The position numbers were made by a program, and so were the translations under genes. Shown here in pieces: positions 61,156-64,000 of a stretch of DNA of 64,000 nt; position 1 is the stretch's first letter; every line of letters starts with the position of its first letter. The stretch covers positions 62,001 to 126,000 of the forward strand of contig JBBFLV010000002.1 in NCBI GenBank assembly GCA_037478835.1, read 5' to 3'. The notes beneath the pieces are model-generated. The model did not search any database and was not told the origin of the DNA. It saw only the letters and a program-made list of their open reading frames with translations. Origin of the DNA: 630D-37 sp037478835. GTDB lineage: Bacteria; Chloroflexota; Anaerolineae; Anaerolineales; Villigracilaceae.

Positions 61156-61854
61156 TCAGAATTGTGCCTGAAGGCGGGCCTGCTCGACTTGATTTGCCAG
61201 CCTCCCTAGGCGAATACGATGCCAGAACAGGTCGATAAAAATGATGGTAAAAGCGAAAAGGGCAAAGAAGAAGGCCACCTTCATACTGCTGCTCATGGCG
61301 AAGCCGCCCTGTGCCGCAGCCGAAGGCGTGCCGATCACCACCGGGTGGATGGTGCGGAACAGGCGAATGGCCATGAACGTGATCGGCACACTCACAGCAC
61401 CGACCAGAGTATACACCGCGCCGAAGCGTGCCCGTCGCTCGGGGTCCTCAATCCCCTGACGGAGCATAAAGTAGGCCAAGTAGACCAGCTCGGTGACCGC
61501 GGCTGTGGTCAAGCGCGGGTCCCAGGTCCACCAGGTATTCCAGACCGGGCGCGCCCAGATCGATCCCAGTGCAATGGCGATGAAGAAGAAAACCAGGCTG
61601 ATCTCCACGGCGGCGACTTCGATGGTATCCCATTTCAGGTCGTGGCGCACCAGGTACATCACGCCGGCGAAGCCTGCGGCCAGGAATCCCAGCATCCCCA
61701 CCCAAGCAGTGGCGACATGGAAGTAGAAAACGCGTTGCACAGCACCCATCACCGCCTCGGTCGGGGCGTAGATTAACGCCAGGTAGGCAGCAATGAGCAA
61801 CACCAGGATCGCAACGACATCCAACACGGTGAGCAAAGCAGGTTTTCGTTCCAT
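61156..61854 (-). CDS. ccmC: Heme exporter protein CcmC
   Basis: 232 residues from MERKPALLTVLDVVAILVLL behind AGGAG (an ATG 21 bases upstream is less likely). Six membrane helices; the tryptophan-rich heme-handling loop WNTWWTWDPRLTT and conserved His in FYFHVATAW and IRLFRTIHP. CcmC loads heme on CcmE during cytochrome c maturation. Four bases separate it from ccmB. Confidence 0.95.
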   Translation of the reverse strand: MERKPALLTVLDVVAILVLLIAAYLALIYAPTEAVMGAVQRVFYFHVATAWVGMLGFLAAGFAGVMYLVRHDLKWDTIEVAAVEISLVFFFIAIALGSIWARPVWNTWWTWDPRLTTAAVTELVYLAYFMLRQGIEDPERRARFGAVYTLVGAVSVPITFMAIRLFRTIHPVVIGTPSAAAQGGFAMSSSMKVAFFFALFAFTIIFIDLFWHRIRLGRLANQVEQARLQAQF

Positions 61855-61858
61855 TGGT

Positions 61859-62533
61859 TCACTCCTCGATAACATAATCGAACATCATATAGGCAATAGA
61901 AATGAAGATCACATCGTACACCAGCAAAAGGTTGAGAAAGGGCAAGATCTCGCTCATCTCGGCGCCGCTCAGGTAACCATTGCTGGCCTTGACCGCGCCG
62001 ATCACCACCGGCAGGAGCACCGGGAACAGCAGGATCGGCAGGAGCAGATCGCGCGTCCGTGCCTGCACGCTCATGCTCGCCAACAGGGTCCCGATCGCCG
62101 CATAGCCCAACGAACCGAGCAAGATCACCAGCAACAAACCGCCGTTGAAGAGATTGACATTATACAGGAAACTGTAGATCGGCAGGATGAGCACTTCCAC
62201 CAGGAGCATAAAGAGCAGGTTGCCGAACATTTTCCCGAAGTAGATCGCGGCGCGGTCCACCGGCGCCAGCAGCAGGCCATCCAGGCAACCGCGATCCTTC
62301 TCTGCGGCCATCGAGCGATTCAACCCGATCGTGCCGGCGAAGAAAAACGTCGTCCACAACACTCCGGCCGTGACACTGCGCCGCGTGGCCACATCCAGCT
62401 CCATGGCGAAGTTGAAGACCAAGATCACCAGCAGGGCGAAGACCAGCATGGCAGAAAGCAGCTCGCGCGAACGCATTTCTGCCGCCAAGTCCTTCCAGAT
62501 CACCGCCCAAATTGTGCCCAGGAATCGCTTCAT
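61859..62533 (-). CDS. ccmB: Heme exporter protein CcmB
   Basis: 224 residues, six membrane helices. WKDLAAEMRSRELLSAMLVF, FAGTIGLNRSMAAEKDRGCL and LDGLLLAPVDRAAIYFGKM match CcmB, the membrane subunit of the CcmAB ABC transporter that energises release of heme-CcmE. Overlaps ccmA by four bases. Confidence 0.95.
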   Translation of the reverse strand: MKRFLGTIWAVIWKDLAAEMRSRELLSAMLVFALLVILVFNFAMELDVATRRSVTAGVLWTTFFFAGTIGLNRSMAAEKDRGCLDGLLLAPVDRAAIYFGKMFGNLLFMLLVEVLILPIYSFLYNVNLFNGGLLLVILLGSLGYAAIGTLLASMSVQARTRDLLLPILLFPVLLPVVIGAVKASNGYLSGAEMSEILPFLNLLLVYDVIFISIAYMMFDYVIEE

Positions 62534-63231
62534 GCTGCCTCCAGCGCCTGACGGTAAAAGGCGAGCAAGTTGGAATGCTGTAACGTTTCACGCTGCGCCG
62601 AGGCTACAATCCGCCCCCGTGAAAGCACATCGAAGCGCGTCGCCAAGTCTTCGGCGCGCGCCAGATCGTGGGAAGTCATCACGATCGTCCGTCCCTGCGC
62701 GGCTACGGTGCGCAGAATTTGATCCAGCATGGCGCAGGCATCCTGATCCAGGCCGGTATAGGGCTCATCGAAGAGCAAAACTTGCGGATCGTGCAACACG
62801 GCGCGCCCGATCGAAAGGCGCTGTTGCATGCCGCGCGAAAACGTGCGCACCAGATCATGGCGGCGCTTTTCCAGCCCGACCAATTCCAGCACTTCCTTCA
62901 CCCGTTCCCCGGCTCGCTCCAGCCCGTAAAGGCGCGCATAAAAGAGCAGGTTCTCCTCGGCGGTCAGGTCTCCATAAAGCAAGGACTGATGAGAGACCAC
63001 CCCCAACGCGCGGCGCACGGCTGCCGCTTCCTGGGGCAGGCGATAGCCTCCCACGCGCACCACACCCGCCGTCGGACGCGAAAGCGAGGCCAAAATGCGC
63101 AAAAAGGTTGTCTTGCCGGCGCCATTCGGTCCCAAGAGGGCAACGAACTCCCCGTTTTGGGCACGGAAATCCAGCCCCTGTAGCACCACCTTCGGTCCAA
63201 AGCGCTTCATCAGGCGCTGTACCTCAATCAT
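62530..63231 (-). CDS. ccmA: Heme ABC exporter ATP-binding protein CcmA
   Basis: 233 residues. Walker A GPNGAGKTTF, Q-loop, signature TFSRGMQQRLSIGRAVLHD, Walker B VLLFDEPYTGLD and H-loop TSHD. Pairs with CcmB. The start lies inside the 3' end of the gene at 63224. The cluster ccmA-B-C-D is complete; ccmE, F, G and H are not in view. Confidence 0.95.
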   Translation of the reverse strand: MIEVQRLMKRFGPKVVLQGLDFRAQNGEFVALLGPNGAGKTTFLRILASLSRPTAGVVRVGGYRLPQEAAAVRRALGVVSHQSLLYGDLTAEENLLFYARLYGLERAGERVKEVLELVGLEKRRHDLVRTFSRGMQQRLSIGRAVLHDPQVLLFDEPYTGLDQDACAMLDQILRTVAAQGRTIVMTSHDLARAEDLATRFDVLSRGRIVASAQRETLQHSNLLAFYRQALEAA

Positions 63232-64000
63232 TCCGGCGCATCTCCTCCAGCAGGGCTTTCAACTCGGCACGTCGCTTCTGGTAGACCTCATCGCTTAATT
63301 TCCCGCTGCGGTGTAGGTCATCCAGCGCCAGAATTGCATCCAGCACCTCTTCTTCGCTCTCATACGGGTTTTCCTCGAGCGCCTCGCTCTCCTCTTTCCC
63401 TTGTCGGTCACGCAGGTAGAACCACACGCCCAGCAGGATCAGCACCACCCCCAGCGCTCCCACCCCGATCCAGACCGTCTGGGAAGAAGGCGTGGTGCTC
63501 ACCGTCGTCGCCCGCGGCTTACCGGAAATGGTCAGCTGCAACGTCTCATTGGCGGCCACCCCTGTTTTCTGGAACAGGTGAAAAACATTCCCCTGGAACG
63601 TGCGCGTTCCGGCATCCACGATCCCTTCGCCGCTGGCTTTCATTCCTTCAGGCAGGATGACGATCACCGAATCGCTGGCCAACACAAACGGTTGGCGCAC
63701 TTCGACTTTATTCGTGTAGGGGAGCAGGTAGAAGGCGATAAAGCCATACGGTTCGGTACTCGGAGGCAGCGCAATCCCGTCTTCTGCCTCCAGCAACGGC
63801 GCGCTATCCTGCGTCAATTGCAATCCCGTTTGCGTAGCGCCATCGGGGAAACGGATAAACGGCAGGCTGGTGCCATCCGTGCGCACCCGCACCACCTGTT
63901 CCCCCTCGTTCAGGATCGAATAGACCACGAAGACCTGCAACTGATCTTCCCCCACATCCACCTGAATATGGGTCTGGGTAATGCGCAGGGAAGTGAAATC
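63224..64000 (-). CDS. Membrane protein upstream of ccmA (partial, runs off the right edge)
   Basis: At least 258 codons. An outside beta-rich domain (VYSILNEGEQVVRV, LTQDSAPLLEAEDG, FIAFYLLPYTNKVEVRQPF), one membrane helix (VWIGVGALGVVLILLGVWFY), and a charged cytoplasmic tail ending in a SHOCT-like segment (LDDLHRSGKLSDEVYQKRRA). Eight-base overlap with ccmA suggests a role in cytochrome c maturation, but I do not recognise the family. Confidence 0.8.
   Translation of the reverse strand, partial: DFTSLRITQTHIQVDVGEDQLQVFVVYSILNEGEQVVRVRTDGTSLPFIRFPDGATQTGLQLTQDSAPLLEAEDGIALPPSTEPYGFIAFYLLPYTNKVEVRQPFVLASDSVIVILPEGMKASGEGIVDAGTRTFQGNVFHLFQKTGVAANETLQLTISGKPRATTVSTTPSSQTVWIGVGALGVVLILLGVWFYLRDRQGKEESEALEENPYESEEEVLDAILALDDLHRSGKLSDEVYQKRRAELKALLEEMRRND

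Overview
The window looks like chromosomal DNA of an uncultured-type bacterium of the Chloroflexota, most likely near the Anaerolineae or Caldilineae. This is an inference from gene content and style: UPF0173, JAMM and plsY gene order, two-gene NarL/NarX-type regulation, a CcmABCD cytochrome c system, P/T-rich lipoproteins, and intergenic low-complexity repeats. No rRNA is present to confirm it. Most housekeeping genes are GC-rich. One region, about 3.0-16.0 kb, alternates AT-rich genes with GC-rich hairpins.

Layout. 1-1.9 kb: 5' end of a malic enzyme gene and galK. 2.0-17.2 kb: a complete sedentary chromosomal integron. It has a full-length integron integrase (IntI) on the minus strand, a near-consensus promoter pointing into the array, a probable attI, and twelve gene cassettes all on the plus strand. 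Eleven complete attC sites (64-133 bp) separate them, and a fragment of a twelfth follows the last cassette. Cassette cargo is a zinc metalloprotease-like protein, a secreted protein plus a lipoprotein, a TPR protein, a coiled-coil protein, a 635-residue P1B metal ATPase, a secreted protein plus a VanZ-like protein, a membrane-anchored protein, a zinc-ribbon/CFI-box protein, a two-helix membrane protein, SRPBCC plus DUF2568 proteins, a DHFR/RibD-like reductase, and a Dam adenine methylase.

17.3-23.8 kb is a minus-strand run: folP, a small unknown, folK, thiolase, a coiled-coil protein, coaD, recG. An SDR gene and a LuxR-type response regulator/histidine kinase pair follow. 27.0-31.7 kb holds two YHS proteins, a zinc-ribbon protein and a tight four-gene unit: a PCYCGC lipoprotein, a CuA/polyferredoxin membrane fusion, a CuA/cytochrome c protein and a DUF1573-like protein. 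The last reads through an in-frame TGA that fits selenocysteine, with a SECIS-like hairpin exactly 11 nt downstream. I read this unit as an extracytoplasmic electron-transfer module of unknown substrate.

31.7-46.8 kb is mixed: enoyl-CoA hydratase, a PucC-like transporter, an alpha-oxoamine synthase, a site-2 protease, an RlmI-type methyltransferase, a lipoprotein, an AT-rich cysteine-rich secreted ORF without a normal start codon, UPF0173, TerC, JAMM peptidase, plsY, MBL hydrolase and an epimerase. 47-58.6 kb: aldo/keto reductase, GNAT, GH1 glucosidase, obgE, gyrA, tRNA-Leu(CAG), the UDP-ManNAc pair wecC-wecB, and an aminotransferase. 58.6-64 kb: a lytic transglycosylase lipoprotein and ccmA-B-C-D, which would supply heme for c-type cytochromes such as the one at 30.3 kb.

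Strongest leads: the Chloroflexota integron with unusually large and two-gene cassettes, and the selenoprotein in the CuA operon. Several intergenic regions carry related short repeats rather than genes.
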